Origin: RU20A sp042610495 | Lineage (GTDB): Bacteria > Pseudomonadota > Alphaproteobacteria > Rhizobiales > Rhizobiaceae | Assembly (NCBI RefSeq): GCF_042610495.1 | Contig: NZ_JBHGAP010000001.1 | Coordinates: 1,550,001 to 1,614,000, forward strand | Direction: 5' to 3' | Length of the DNA: 64,000 bases | Part shown: positions 50,663 to 61,957 of the stretch, piece by piece | Layout: each line of letters opens with the position of its first letter | Numbering within the stretch: position 1 is the first letter of the stretch | Translations under genes and position numbers: made by a program | Notes under the pieces: generated by a model | What the model saw: the letters and a program-made list of their open reading frames with translations, nothing else | Database searches by the model: none | Told to the model about the DNA's origin: nothing

Positions 50663-50665
50663 GGC

Positions 50666-50758
50666 TCAGGCACCCGCGCGGGAATGCTCGAAATCATGAA
50701 GCCGCTCCGGCATGCGGCAAGCGCCCGGCGGTTCCGTCAGTCCAGACATATAAGCCAT
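50666..50758 (-). CDS. 30-codon upstream ORF before thiX
   Basis: Between the riboswitch and thiX, ATG 50758 is preceded by GGGAG at 7 nt and opens 30 codons (MAYMSGLTEPPGACRM...), ending at TGA 50668-50666. The stop is in frame with thiX and is followed by GCC then the thiX GTG. Either a leader peptide coupling translation to thiX, or an N-terminal extension of thiX cut off by a nonsense codon. No homology recognised. Confidence 0.5.
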   Translation of the reverse strand: MAYMSGLTEPPGACRMPERLHDFEHSRAGA

Positions 50759-50837
50759 TGTCGATCTCCCTGTCGTGCCACGGAGATCCAGGTGAAGCGG
50801 GGAATGGGAGATGAGCAGCAGCAGCCGCTTTTTTCCG

Positions 50838-50918
50838 TTCCTACGCCGGTATGACCCGGATCAGGTTCAAGGGTCCGGCTCACCGCCATCTCAGCATCGT
50901 TCGATGCCCCCCTCGGAA
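50838..50918 (-). ncRNA. TPP (THI-box) riboswitch
   Basis: On the minus strand the highly conserved CTGAGATG, then ACCCTTGAACCTGATC, then GGGTCATACCGGCGTAGGAA appear in order, with P1 formed by TTCC (50918-50915) and GGAA (50841-50838). This is the thiamine pyrophosphate aptamer. It controls the thi operon starting about 80-175 nt downstream, most likely by hiding the ribosome site or by termination when TPP is bound. Confidence 0.96.
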
Positions 50919-50973
50919 TGCGCCCACCATCATGAGATTTGTCGCGGCTGTCAACTCTTTGCGTCAACAGGGC

Positions 50974-51004
50974 TTGACCTTCCCATGATGGGAACCCTTA
51001 TCCA
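50974..51004 (+). promoter_or_regulatory. CueR-type promoter of copA
   Basis: TTGACC (50974-50979), a 19-nt spacer and TATCCA (50999-51004). The spacer includes perfect palindrome TTCCCAT-g-ATGGGAA (50980-50994). Overlong 19-bp spacers with a central dyad are the hallmark of MerR-family activation; the sequence resembles known CueR boxes. Confidence 0.85.
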
Positions 51005-51101
51005 TGGGAACGAAACCGCACAGACACCGCTTTGACCCCGTGCGGTCGCAAGCATGCAGGACCCGTCACGGCGATGGCCGAAGACGGGCAAGGAGACGAC
51101 G

Positions 51102-53662
<2,561 letters not shown>

Positions 53663-53666
<4 letters not shown>

Positions 53667-54055
53667 ATATCGGCGAGGCAGCACGCCTCAGCGGCATCTC
53701 GGCCAAGATGATCCGCTACTACGAGGAAATCGGCCTGATCGTGCCCGACCGCATGCCGGGTTCGCAATACCGCGTCTATGGCACGGACGACCTGCACCGC
53801 CTCGGCTTCATCCGCCGCGCCCGCGATCTCGGCTTTTCGGTCGAGCAGATGCGCGTGCTGCTCGCACTATGGCAGGATCGAAGCCGCGCCAGCGCCGACG
53901 TCAAGGCCATCGCGCTCGACCATATCGCCGAGCTGGAACGCAAGCAGGCGGCCATCGCGGCGATGACGAAAACCCTGAAACACCTCGTCTCCGCCTGCCA
54001 TGGAGACGACAGACCCGACTGTCCGATCATCGAAGATTTCGCAACCGGCCCGTGA
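53663..54055 (+). CDS. cueR: MerR-family copper-responsive regulator CueR
   Basis: 130 residues. N-terminal MerR HTH (MNIGEAARLSGISAKMIRYY), dimer helix and C-terminal metal loop with C112 and C120 in ACHGDDRPDCP. Ser77, which in E. coli CueR gives selectivity for monovalent Cu/Ag/Au, is also at position 77. It should activate copA, and itself, from the palindromic promoter at 50974. Confidence 0.95.
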
Positions 54056-54238
54056 GGCGAAAAATCAAATCGTTTCGCATGTGCAAAACGTAAATTTTTC
54101 GTCTAAAAGGTAAGGTTAACAATTGGTTGATATTGAAACGCGCCAAGAATGTGACATGCTGCATCGCATCATAAATCCGCAACTCCCGGCCGGACCCGAA
54201 AGGCTGGATGGCGGCAATAACGCTGAGGAGAAGTCAAG

Positions 54239-54448
54239 ATGCAGACGCAGTACGTCGTTCTCGATCCGCTTGGCCCGCTGGCCGCCGACCCGATTGCGCT
54301 CGAAGATCGCCTGATGGAAATCGGCATGGAGCGCGAAGCTTTCGCCATCTCGCGCCGCAATGACGGTCGCACGCGTCTGGAATTCTGGGAGCCGGATCGC
54401 ATCGAGGCGCTGCGTCTCCTCTCCCGCCTCGGCGGCCTGCAGGCCTGA
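54239..54448 (+). CDS. Small hypothetical protein, 69 residues
   Basis: 69 residues, soluble, acidic-to-neutral: MQTQYVVLDPLGPL at the N-terminus and ending LSRLGGLQA. A strong GAGGAG ribosome site sits 8 nt before the ATG, and a hairpin terminator follows the stop, so it is probably translated. No family recognised. The 183-nt AT-rich region upstream (54056-54238) must contain its promoter. Confidence 0.7.
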   Translation: MQTQYVVLDPLGPLAADPIALEDRLMEIGMEREAFAISRRNDGRTRLEFWEPDRIEALRLLSRLGGLQA

Positions 54449-54475
54449 GGCCTTCGAACCTGATCGATGTCAATC

Positions 54476-54511
54476 GCGCGCGGACCGTCCACACGGTGCC
54501 GCGCGCCTTTG
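54476..54511 (+). terminator. Long GC-rich hairpin after the small ORF
   Basis: GCGCGCGGACCGT (54476-54488) pairs with ACGGT-g-CCGCGCGC (54493-54506 region) with one bulge, followed by CTTT. Likely terminator for the small gene at 54239. Confidence 0.6.
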
Positions 54512-54520
54512 CGTCCGCGC

Positions 54521-55420
54521 TTACTCAAGCCGTGCGGGAAAACCGTCGGCGCGAAGATCGGTGCCGACAGCATCTTCCAGCAGCTTGACGATCTGCGTCG
54601 ACTGCGCGCCGCCGCCATAAGCCTGCTTGCCCTTCAGGAAGATCTCGTGGGTACGGCCGGCAAGTTCCAGCGGCACGGCGAAATCGCGACCGAAGGTCAT
54701 GGCAAAGCCGAGATCCTTCAGCGCCAGATCCATGTTGAAGCCCACGTCGTAGCTGCCGTTGAGGATCAACTGGCCCTCGGTCTCGTGGACGAAACTGTTG
54801 CCGGAACTCGCCTTGATCGCCTTCCAGGACTGCGCCAGATCGAGCCCGCCGCGCTTGGCGAGCATCAGCGCCTCGCCATCGGCGACGAGGTGGATGAAGG
54901 CAAGCATGTTGGTGATGACCTTGATGACGGCGGCGCTGCCGAGCGGGCCCATGTAGAAGATCTGCTCGCCCATCGCTTCCAGCGCCGGCATGTGGCGATC
55001 AACGAGCGCCTTGTCGCCGCCGGCCAGCATCGTGATGCGCCCCTGCGCGGCCAGATGCACGCCGCCGGTCACCGGCAGTTCCATGGTCGAAACGCCCTTG
55101 GCTGCGGCCATATCCGCCAGCCGCAGGATTTCGTCGCGCCCGAGCGTCGACATCTCGATCCAGGTCGTTCCCGGCTTCGCCGTTTCCAGGATCTGGCCGA
55201 GCACCGCTTCGGAGACGGTCGGCGACGGCAGGCAGGTCAGCACCGCATCGCAATCGGCAGCCAGCGCGCCGGCACTGTCGGCCCAGGTCGCGCCGAGCGC
55301 CAGCAGCCGGTCAGCCGTTGCCGGATCGCGGTCATGCACCACGACCTCGAAGCCGCTCTTGCGCAGGCTGGCCGCCAGATGACCGCCGAGATTGCCGAGC
55401 CCGATGAAACCATAGCGCAT
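54521..55420 (-). CDS. 3-hydroxyisobutyrate dehydrogenase-family oxidoreductase
   Basis: 299 residues. N-terminal NAD(P) motif FIGLGNLGGHLA, PVTGG at 117-120 (Thr118 where the family often has Ser), catalytic K167 and N171 in AAVIKVITNMLAF. Such enzymes oxidise or reduce beta-hydroxyacids or their semialdehydes (hydroxyisobutyrate, tartronate, D-glycerate). ATG 55420 has AAAGG upstream. It follows an enolase-superfamily gene by 35 nt in an operon. Confidence 0.9.
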   Translation of the reverse strand: MRYGFIGLGNLGGHLAASLRKSGFEVVVHDRDPATADRLLALGATWADSAGALAADCDAVLTCLPSPTVSEAVLGQILETAKPGTTWIEMSTLGRDEILRLADMAAAKGVSTMELPVTGGVHLAAQGRITMLAGGDKALVDRHMPALEAMGEQIFYMGPLGSAAVIKVITNMLAFIHLVADGEALMLAKRGGLDLAQSWKAIKASSGNSFVHETEGQLILNGSYDVGFNMDLALKDLGFAMTFGRDFAVPLELAGRTHEIFLKGKQAYGGGAQSTQIVKLLEDAVGTDLRADGFPARLE

Positions 55421-55455
55421 TGCAGGACCTTTCGATTGGAGGACGTCCGAACGGC

Positions 55456-56664
55456 TCAAGGGAGAAGCGGCTCGATGACGAGGTTCAGGTGAAGTTCGTT
55501 GCCGGTGTAGGGATTGGCGGCGATCGCCGCATCGTTGAGCGTGACACCGAGGCCGGGCGCCGTGGGCGGTATGACATAGCCGTCCTCCCAGCCGATCGGC
55601 TCGTTGAGGAACTGCATGAAGGGGCCGTCGAAGCGCCCGATCGATTCCAGCACCAGGAAATTCGGGCTGCAGGTGGCGAGCTGGATGTTCGCCGCCGCCA
55701 CCACCGGCCCGCAATAGAGATGCGGCGCGATCTGGGCCGAGCGCGTCTCCGCCATGCCGGCAATCTTCTTCGCTTCCAGCAGGCCACCCACGCGGCCGAG
55801 ATTCATCTGCAGGATCGAGGCGGCACCTGCCTCCAGCAGCCGGGCAAATTCATGCTTGGTGCAGAGCCGCTCGCCAGCCGCGATGGGAATGGCCGTGTAG
55901 CGCGCGACTTCTGCCATGTCGGCCGGGTTTTCCGGCGGGATCGGCTCCTCGAACCAGAGCGGATCATAGGCCTCCAGCCGCCGCGCCAGGCGCTTCGCGC
56001 CCGACACGGTAAACTGGCCATGGGTTCCGAACAGGAGATCCGCCCGCGTCCCGACAGCCTCGCGGATGCGTGCACAGAAGGCTTCCGAGCGTTCCAGATC
56101 CTCCAGCCGCGGCTGGTGGCCGTCATAGATCGTATAGGGACCGGCCGGATCGAACTTCACCGCCGTGAAGCCGAGCTCCACCGCCTTCAGCGCGGCCTCC
56201 GCGGCGAGGTCGGGATCGTTGTAGACATTCGGCAGCGACGGATCGGGATAGACGTCGCCTTCGGCCGGGTAAAGATAGGTGTAGCTGCGCAGCCGCGCAT
56301 TCACGCGCCCGCCCAGCAGCTGATAGACCGGCTGGTCCGCCGCCTTGCCGATAATGTCCCAGCACGCCATTTCGAGGCCGCTCAGCACGCCCATGACCGT
56401 CACGTCGGGGCGCATCGTGTAACCGGCGCCATAGCTGCGCCGCCACATTTCCTCGATGGAATGCGGATCGCGGCCCTCGAACTGGCGGGTGAACATATCG
56501 ACCGCCATGGCCGCGCACAGATCCGGGCCGAAGGTGGCGTTGTAGATCTCGCCGACGCCGCTGATGCCGCAAGCGGTCGTCAGGCGCACGAAGATGAAGT
56601 AGCGCCCGCCATGGCGCGGCGGCGGATTGGCGACGACGAAGGTTTCGATGCGGTCGAGCTTCAT
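55456..56664 (-). CDS. Mandelate racemase/muconate lactonizing enzyme family protein
   Basis: 402 residues, enolase superfamily, probably a sugar-acid dehydratase. Metal-site region LWFEEPIPPENPADM and AGERLCTKHEFARLL, with AVKFDPAGPY and LLFGTHGQFT, and a candidate base histidine in IAPHLYCGPV. The pattern resembles galactonate/gluconate-type dehydratases more than true mandelate racemase. ATGA overlap with the GMC gene. Confidence 0.88.
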   Translation of the reverse strand: MKLDRIETFVVANPPPRHGGRYFIFVRLTTACGISGVGEIYNATFGPDLCAAMAVDMFTRQFEGRDPHSIEEMWRRSYGAGYTMRPDVTVMGVLSGLEMACWDIIGKAADQPVYQLLGGRVNARLRSYTYLYPAEGDVYPDPSLPNVYNDPDLAAEAALKAVELGFTAVKFDPAGPYTIYDGHQPRLEDLERSEAFCARIREAVGTRADLLFGTHGQFTVSGAKRLARRLEAYDPLWFEEPIPPENPADMAEVARYTAIPIAAGERLCTKHEFARLLEAGAASILQMNLGRVGGLLEAKKIAGMAETRSAQIAPHLYCGPVVAAANIQLATCSPNFLVLESIGRFDGPFMQFLNEPIGWEDGYVIPPTAPGLGVTLNDAAIAANPYTGNELHLNLVIEPLLP

Positions 56665-58301
56665 CCGGACATCCTTTCGGTTTCCGCGCCGGCCGCATCC
56701 GCCAGGATGAGATCGGCGGCGCGGTGGGCGAGCATGATGGTGGGGGCGTTCGTGTTGCCCGAGGTGACGTTCGGAAAGGCGGAGGCATCGGCCACGCGAA
56801 GCCCTGTCACGCCGAACACGCGCAGCCGGCTGTCGAGCACGCCCTCCCCCGCATCGCGCGCCATGCGGCAGGTGGAAACGGGGTGGAAGACGCTGCCGCA
56901 CCGCCTGCGGAAATCCTCGAGAATGCCGGCGTCATCCAGCGCGAGAATGTCGGGCGCCATCGCCGCCTTGGTGAAGGCCCGCATGGCCGCCGTGCGCGCC
57001 ATCCGCTGGATCAGCCGCCCGCCGGCGATCACGTCCGCCAGATCCTTTTCCGTCGAGAGATAATTCGGCACGATCTTCGGCGCGACATCGGGATCCGGCG
57101 CGGCAAGCGTGATCCAGCCCCGGCTGGTCGGCCGCGCCGGCTGGAAGGAGAGGATGAAGCCCGGAAAGCTGTCGACCCGGATCAGGGGCCGCTTCGCCGA
57201 CGGCGTCGTCGTATAGGTCATCGGGTTGAGGTAGATCTGCTGGTCGGGCCGCGAAAGGTGGGCGTCGGAGCGCACGAACCCGCCGCACTGGTTGACGGAA
57301 AGGCTGAGCGGCCCCCGCCGCGTCAGGAGATAGCGCGCGCCCTGCATCGCCTTGCCCCACCAGGGCGACAGCACCGAGTTCAGCGTCGGCTCGCTCGCCT
57401 TGTAGTAATAGCTGATGCCGAGATGGTCCTGCAAATTGCCGCCCACATGGTCGTTCGCCATGACGACAGGGATGCCGAATTGCTGCAACAGCGCGCCCGG
57501 CCCGATGCCCGACGCCTGCAGCAGCTTCGGCGAATTGACCGCACCGGCGCTGACGATGATTTCGCGCGCCGCGTGAAACGTCTCCCGCCCCTGCCCGGTC
57601 CGCACCGTCACGCCGGTCGCCTGCCGGCCCGCCATCACGATGCGCTCCACAAGGCAGTTGGCGACCAGCGTCACGTTCGGCCGGGCAAGCGCCGGCCGCA
57701 GGAAAGCATCGGCCGCCGACCACCGCCGGCCGCGACGCGTCGTGATCCGGTAGCGCGTGATGCCTTCCGGCGACGGACCGTTGCAGTCCTCCGTCACCGG
57801 CAGGCCGAGTTCGCGCGCCATTGCGAAGTAGTGCCGGTTGCAGGCGTGCGTATCACGGCTGACATCGCTGACGAAAAGCGGCCCGCTGCCCTCGACCGTG
57901 CCATCGGCCAGAACCCGCCGCTCGATCGCCTCGTAATGGGGCCGGACCGCATTCCAGCCCCAGCCACCAGCGCCGGCAGCCTCCCAGTCGTCGAAATCGC
58001 CGGGAAGCCCGCGGCAGTAGACGAGCGCATTGATGGAACTGGACCCGCCCAGAACCTTGCCGCGCGGCCAGTAGCTCGTCCGGCCGTTGGTCTGGGGATC
58101 CGGCTCGGTGTTGTACATCCAGTTGACGCGCGGATCGAAGAAGGTGCGGCCGTAGCCGATCGGCGTGCGGATCCAGAAACTGTTGTCGGACCCGCCGGCC
58201 TCCAGCACCAGAACCGTATGGAGCCCGTCCCGCGAAAGCCGGTCCGCCAGCACGCAGCCGGCAGAGCCCGCTCCCACGACGATATAGTCGAACGTCTTCA
58301 C
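56661..58301 (-). CDS. GMC-family FAD-dependent oxidoreductase (choline-dehydrogenase-like)
   Basis: 546 residues. FAD motif YIVVGAGSAGCVLADRLS (6-23), GMC signature PRGKVLGGSSSINALVYCRG, second signature GAVNSPKLLQASGIG, catalytic His in FHPVSTCRM and Asn in SGNTNAPTIMLA. Oxidises a primary or secondary alcohol. The GTG at 58301 fits: the motif begins at residue 6 and AGGGG lies upstream; the longer open frame has no matching sequence. First gene of an operon with the enolase and HIBADH-type genes. Confidence 0.9.
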   Translation of the reverse strand: MKTFDYIVVGAGSAGCVLADRLSRDGLHTVLVLEAGGSDNSFWIRTPIGYGRTFFDPRVNWMYNTEPDPQTNGRTSYWPRGKVLGGSSSINALVYCRGLPGDFDDWEAAGAGGWGWNAVRPHYEAIERRVLADGTVEGSGPLFVSDVSRDTHACNRHYFAMARELGLPVTEDCNGPSPEGITRYRITTRRGRRWSAADAFLRPALARPNVTLVANCLVERIVMAGRQATGVTVRTGQGRETFHAAREIIVSAGAVNSPKLLQASGIGPGALLQQFGIPVVMANDHVGGNLQDHLGISYYYKASEPTLNSVLSPWWGKAMQGARYLLTRRGPLSLSVNQCGGFVRSDAHLSRPDQQIYLNPMTYTTTPSAKRPLIRVDSFPGFILSFQPARPTSRGWITLAAPDPDVAPKIVPNYLSTEKDLADVIAGGRLIQRMARTAAMRAFTKAAMAPDILALDDAGILEDFRRRCGSVFHPVSTCRMARDAGEGVLDSRLRVFGVTGLRVADASAFPNVTSGNTNAPTIMLAHRAADLILADAAGAETERMSG

Positions 58302-58390
58302 GATGCCGCCCCTCTGGCGCTGGCGCAGCTTGGAAACACCTGATTCCCGCTGCGGTCTTGCGCGCAGGTTCGATCTGCCATTGGCCAAAG

Positions 58391-58431
58391 TCAAACAAAC
58401 CTTTATTGGCGTTAGGCATCGTTTTGTTTGA
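58391..58431. promoter_or_regulatory. TCAAACAAA / TTTGTTTGA inverted repeat, candidate LysR site
   Basis: Perfect 9-bp inverted repeat (58391-58399 and 58423-58431) with a 23-nt interval, in the 143-nt divergent region between the GMC operon and the LysR gene. Probably the regulator's recognition and activation site. Confidence 0.6.
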
Positions 58432-58444
58432 AGCGGGATCGACC

Positions 58445-59356
58445 ATGGCCTATGCCCTTCCGCCGCTGCAATGGCTGCGTGCCTTCGAGGCTTCGGCGCG
58501 GGCGCTGAGCTTTTCCGCCGCCGCCGCCGAGTTAAATCTGACACCCGCCGCCGTCAGCCATCAGGTGCGCGCGCTGGAGCAGCACTTCCGCGTCCAGCTC
58601 TTCAAGCGCCTGCCGCGCGGCCTGCAACTGACCACCGTCGGACGCGCCTATCTGCCGAGCGTCACGCGGGTCTTCGACGAACTCGCCGTCTCCACCGTCG
58701 GCATGTTCGGCCGCAGCCAGCAGACCCACATCTCCGTGCGCGCCTCCGTGCTTTTCGCCACCACCTGGATCGCGCCGCTGCTGCCGAAGTTCCAGGCGCT
58801 CTACCCGCATATCAAGATCCGGCTGCTCGCCGCCGTCTGGGCCGACAAATCCACCAGCGTCGATGTCGACATCCGCTTCGGCGACGGCCACTGGAGCGAC
58901 TTCGAGGTCCGCCCGCTCTGGCAGGAACCGTCCGTCGTCGTCGCCAGGCGCGCTGACCGGCTCACCGGCAAGAGCGAGCGTGACAGGCTGATCGGCCTCA
59001 TGAAGGGCGGCGTGGTGCACATCATGGGTTCGGAAGATCGCTGGACGACACTCCTGCGCCGCAACGGCATCGACGAGACCACGCTCGTCATCAACACGAT
59101 GACCGACAATTCGCTGATCGCGCTCGAACTGACGGCCGTCGGCTTCGGACCCTGCATCGTGCAGAAAAGCTATACGACGAACTATCTGGAGGAACGCGAC
59201 CTGCATCTGCCGCTTGCGGACGGCATCCCGATCGCGGACGCGCACTATATCCTGACCGCCCATGGCGCCGAACGCACCGCGCCCGAAGCGGCAATCTTCA
59301 GGGACTGGCTGATCGCCGAACTCAGGCAGATCAAGGAAGCACCGGGCGCCGGATAG
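58445..59356 (+). CDS. LysR-family transcriptional regulator (GcvA-like)
   Basis: 303 residues, standard LysR length. HTH at 8-65 (FEASARALSFSAAAAELN, PAAVSHQVRALE) and type-2 periplasmic-binding-fold effector domain. ATG 58445 (MAYALPPLQWLRAFE) is the family start. Divergent from the GMC operon, which it probably controls in response to the pathway substrate. Confidence 0.92.
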   Translation: MAYALPPLQWLRAFEASARALSFSAAAAELNLTPAAVSHQVRALEQHFRVQLFKRLPRGLQLTTVGRAYLPSVTRVFDELAVSTVGMFGRSQQTHISVRASVLFATTWIAPLLPKFQALYPHIKIRLLAAVWADKSTSVDVDIRFGDGHWSDFEVRPLWQEPSVVVARRADRLTGKSERDRLIGLMKGGVVHIMGSEDRWTTLLRRNGIDETTLVINTMTDNSLIALELTAVGFGPCIVQKSYTTNYLEERDLHLPLADGIPIADAHYILTAHGAERTAPEAAIFRDWLIAELRQIKEAPGAG

Positions 59357-59439
59357 GCCGGCACGGCCGGTGCCGGAAAACGACAAAGCGCCACCCGGTT
59401 CCGGATAGCGCTCCGCACATGGCGCGATTGTGTCTTATA

Positions 59440-59458
59440 GCGGGAAGCCGTTTCCCGC
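59440..59458 (-). terminator. Hairpin just beyond the first chemoreceptor gene
   Basis: GCGGGAA (59440-59446) pairs with TTCCCGC (59452-59458); it sits 3 nt after the stop codon at 59462. No long T-run. A second hairpin CCGGCAC-N5-GTGCCGG (59358-59376) lies after the convergent LysR gene. Confidence 0.45.
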
Positions 59459-59461
59459 CTC

Positions 59462-61402
59462 TCAGAACTCGTCCCAGCCGCCGCTGCTGGCGCCGCCGCC
59501 GGCGACCCGCTTCTTCGGCGTGAAGGCCTCGGCCACGCGCGTGATCATCTGCCGTGCGCCGGAGCCGGACGACGCCGCGGGACGTGCGGCCGCCGGTGCC
59601 GGTGCGCCGCCATCGATGCGGAACTGGCCGATCAGGCTGCGAAGACGCTCGGCTTCGCTGGCGAGCGTCGCGCTGGCGGCCGTCGTTTCCTCCACCATCG
59701 CGGCGTTCTGCTGCGTCGACTGGTCCATCTGGTTGACGGCGGTGTTGACCTGAAGCAGGCCGATCGACTGTTCCTTGGCGGCGGTGGCGATGGCGCTAAG
59801 CTGCTCGTTGATATCGACGACATGACCCTCGATGATCTGCAGGGCAGAGCCCGTTTCCGTAACGAGACGCACCCCGTTGGCAACCTCGTCGGCGGATGTC
59901 TTGATGAGATCCTTGATCTCCTTGGCGGCCTTGGCAGAGCGCTGGGCAAGTTCACGCACTTCCTGGGCGACGACGGCAAAGCCCTTACCGGCCTCCCCGG
60001 CACGTGCCGCTTCCACACCGGCATTCAGCGCCAGAAGGTTGGTCTGGAATGCGATTTCGTCGATGACGGAAATGATGTTGCCGATCTCGGCGGACGACTT
60101 TTCGATCCGCTCCATCGCGCTGACGGCCTGCGTCATGATGGTGCCAGAACGGCGGGCGGACTCGTTGGCCTGCTCGGCCTTGGTGCGGGCCTCGTCGGTG
60201 CGCTTTGCGGAAGACGAGACGTTGGAGGTGATCTCGTCCAGGGCAGCGGCGGTCTCCTCGAGTGCTGCGGCCTGCTGCTCGGTGCGCTTCGAGAGATCGT
60301 TGGCCGAGGCCGACAATTCCTGCGTGCCGCTGTCGATCGAAGAGGCCGTCTGGCTCACGGTACGGAGCGTTTCGGCAAGCTGGGCGATGGCGGCATTGAA
60401 GTTGTTGCGAAGTCCTTCGAACTCCTCGGAGAAGGGGCGATCGAGACGGAACGTCATGTCGCCCTGCGCCAGATGCTGCAGCGCCTGGTCGATGCCCTGC
60501 GTGGCAACCGCCATCTTCTCGGCACGCTCGCGTTCCAGCTCGCGGTTGCGGGCACGCTCTTCCTCGGTCATTTCCCGCGCCTTGCGGGCTTCCGCATCGA
60601 CAGCCTGGGCACGCTCGGCATTGTCCTTGAAGACCTGCACGGTACGGGCCATGTCGCCGATCTCGTCGCGGCGGTCGGTTTCGCCCACCACTGCGCTGAG
60701 GTCGCCGCCGGCCAGACGGGTCATGGTTTCACGCAGGGTGCTGATCGGTCCGGTCACGCCCTTGCGCACCAGCAGGATCGCGAGGGCCACGAAGGCAAGC
60801 GTCGCAAGCGTCATCGATCCCACCAGCCAGATCGTGGTGCTGCGGGCGGCATCGGTCAGAACGGCCGACTGTGCATCCGAGCCTTCCACCAGCCGCGTGG
60901 TGTTTTGGGCATAAAGCTTCGTCAGCTTGATGATTTCCGGCTGGCAGGTCTTGTAATATTCCGCTGCCAGCGCCTGCACTTCCGCCTGGGTTACGGTCGT
61001 GGCGCCGCGCTTTGCAAGCGGAAGACAGATATCGAAGGCGACCCGGTTCGCCTCGGTGCTGAGCGCCTGTATGTCCTTGTCTGCGGGCATGGCGGCCCGT
61101 GCCGTATCCAGGAACTTCACGAGATCGGCGCGCGACGTCTCGATCTGGGTCAAAAGATCCTTGATCAGCGCGTCATCCGTCGAGAAGACGATCTCCGCCG
61201 TCAGCGCGCGAAGCGTCTGCGTGGCGCGGTTGGCGCGCACCGTGTAGAGAACACCCCTCTGTTCATTTTCCAGCATGGCCGAATAGCTTGCATCGATCTT
61301 TTGCAATTGCATGCCGCCGACCACGGCGCCGCCGATGCCCACAGCTCCAAGACAAACCAGCATGCCGACGATCTTCGGCACAAGACGAATGTGGCGCAAC
61401 AT
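59462..61402 (-). CDS. Methyl-accepting chemotaxis protein (first of two)
   Basis: 646-residue chemoreceptor. TM1 at about 10-30, a periplasmic four-helix-type sensor domain (about 30-185) and TM2 at about 190-212, then HAMP. A long linker and the signalling hairpin with tip EIAFQTNLLALNAGVEAARA follow. C-terminus ends GGWDEF, an xWxxF pentapeptide of the type that tethers CheR/CheB. ATG 61402 has GGAGGGG upstream. Ligand unknown. Confidence 0.93.
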   Translation of the reverse strand: MLRHIRLVPKIVGMLVCLGAVGIGGAVVGGMQLQKIDASYSAMLENEQRGVLYTVRANRATQTLRALTAEIVFSTDDALIKDLLTQIETSRADLVKFLDTARAAMPADKDIQALSTEANRVAFDICLPLAKRGATTVTQAEVQALAAEYYKTCQPEIIKLTKLYAQNTTRLVEGSDAQSAVLTDAARSTTIWLVGSMTLATLAFVALAILLVRKGVTGPISTLRETMTRLAGGDLSAVVGETDRRDEIGDMARTVQVFKDNAERAQAVDAEARKAREMTEEERARNRELERERAEKMAVATQGIDQALQHLAQGDMTFRLDRPFSEEFEGLRNNFNAAIAQLAETLRTVSQTASSIDSGTQELSASANDLSKRTEQQAAALEETAAALDEITSNVSSSAKRTDEARTKAEQANESARRSGTIMTQAVSAMERIEKSSAEIGNIISVIDEIAFQTNLLALNAGVEAARAGEAGKGFAVVAQEVRELAQRSAKAAKEIKDLIKTSADEVANGVRLVTETGSALQIIEGHVVDINEQLSAIATAAKEQSIGLLQVNTAVNQMDQSTQQNAAMVEETTAASATLASEAERLRSLIGQFRIDGGAPAPAAARPAASSGSGARQMITRVAEAFTPKKRVAGGGASSGGWDEF

Positions 61403-61818
61403 GGATCCCCTCCAATGAAGAATAAACTGATGAGAGGATTGAAGAAATCCGTTAATTAAGGATTTAGCGAAATAAAGGGTTTTGGGTTGTTTCGTTAGAG
61501 TTCGGGAAAAGATCACGGAAAGGTGACAATGGAAAAAACCCGACATGAATCTCAGGGTTATACTTCAAAGATCACAGGCCAATTGAGGATTGCAAAGTCG
61601 CGCTGAAAAGCATCGACAGCTCCACCGCACGCCTTCCGAGGCATCCTGATTCCGCCCATGGCAAAGCACCAATCCTGAATGCGCCGGCGCGCCACCCGAT
61701 CCCGGATGGCGCGCCGTTGCGTGTCAGTCGCTTTCGTTGTCTGCAAACGTCGTGGCTTGGAGCACAATCCGACCGGAGTGAAACCAGGATCGACAAGATT
61801 ATGCTTTAAAGAAGAACG
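61403..61818. other. Unexplained intergenic DNA between the two chemoreceptor genes
   Basis: About 416 nt without a convincing gene. The left part is AT-rich and holds the promoter of the first receptor. The middle contains GGCGCGCCA (61686-61694) paired with TGGCGCGCC (61707-61715). It may be a decayed gene or repeat-derived DNA. Confidence 0.35.
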
Positions 61819-61859
61819 CTGAGAGCGCCGATCTGATCCTGTCAGATCGGCGCTCTCAG
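61819..61859 (-). terminator. 18-bp perfect hairpin downstream of the second chemoreceptor
   Basis: Perfect 18-bp stem (61819-61836 with 61842-61859), 5-nt loop. On the minus strand the tail is TTCTTCTTT, so it can act as a terminator about 100 nt after the receptor stop at 61956. Stem perfection is unusual for a bacterial terminator. Confidence 0.6.
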
Positions 61860-61860
61860 G

Positions 61861-61957
61861 CACGTCCTTCACAAGTGCGTCAGCGGTTTTGCGTCCGGAC
61901 TGCGTCAAGACAAGAGGACAGAGTATCCGGTGAACCGGTTTTCACCGGAAATACTCT
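61861..61957. repeat. Dispersed intergenic repeat, copy 2, with terminal palindrome
   Basis: 61874-61907 is the reverse complement of 23037-23070, 34 of 34 bases. Beyond it a nested palindrome AGAGTAT/ATACTCT (61920-61926, 61951-61957) encloses CCGGTGAA/TTCACCGG (61927-61934, 61941-61948) and touches the receptor stop codon. Confidence 0.7.

Noticed and set aside
61558..61908. 116-codon minus-strand ORF between the receptors
   Set aside because: It spans the 18-bp hairpin and the dispersed repeat, so the frame is incidental.
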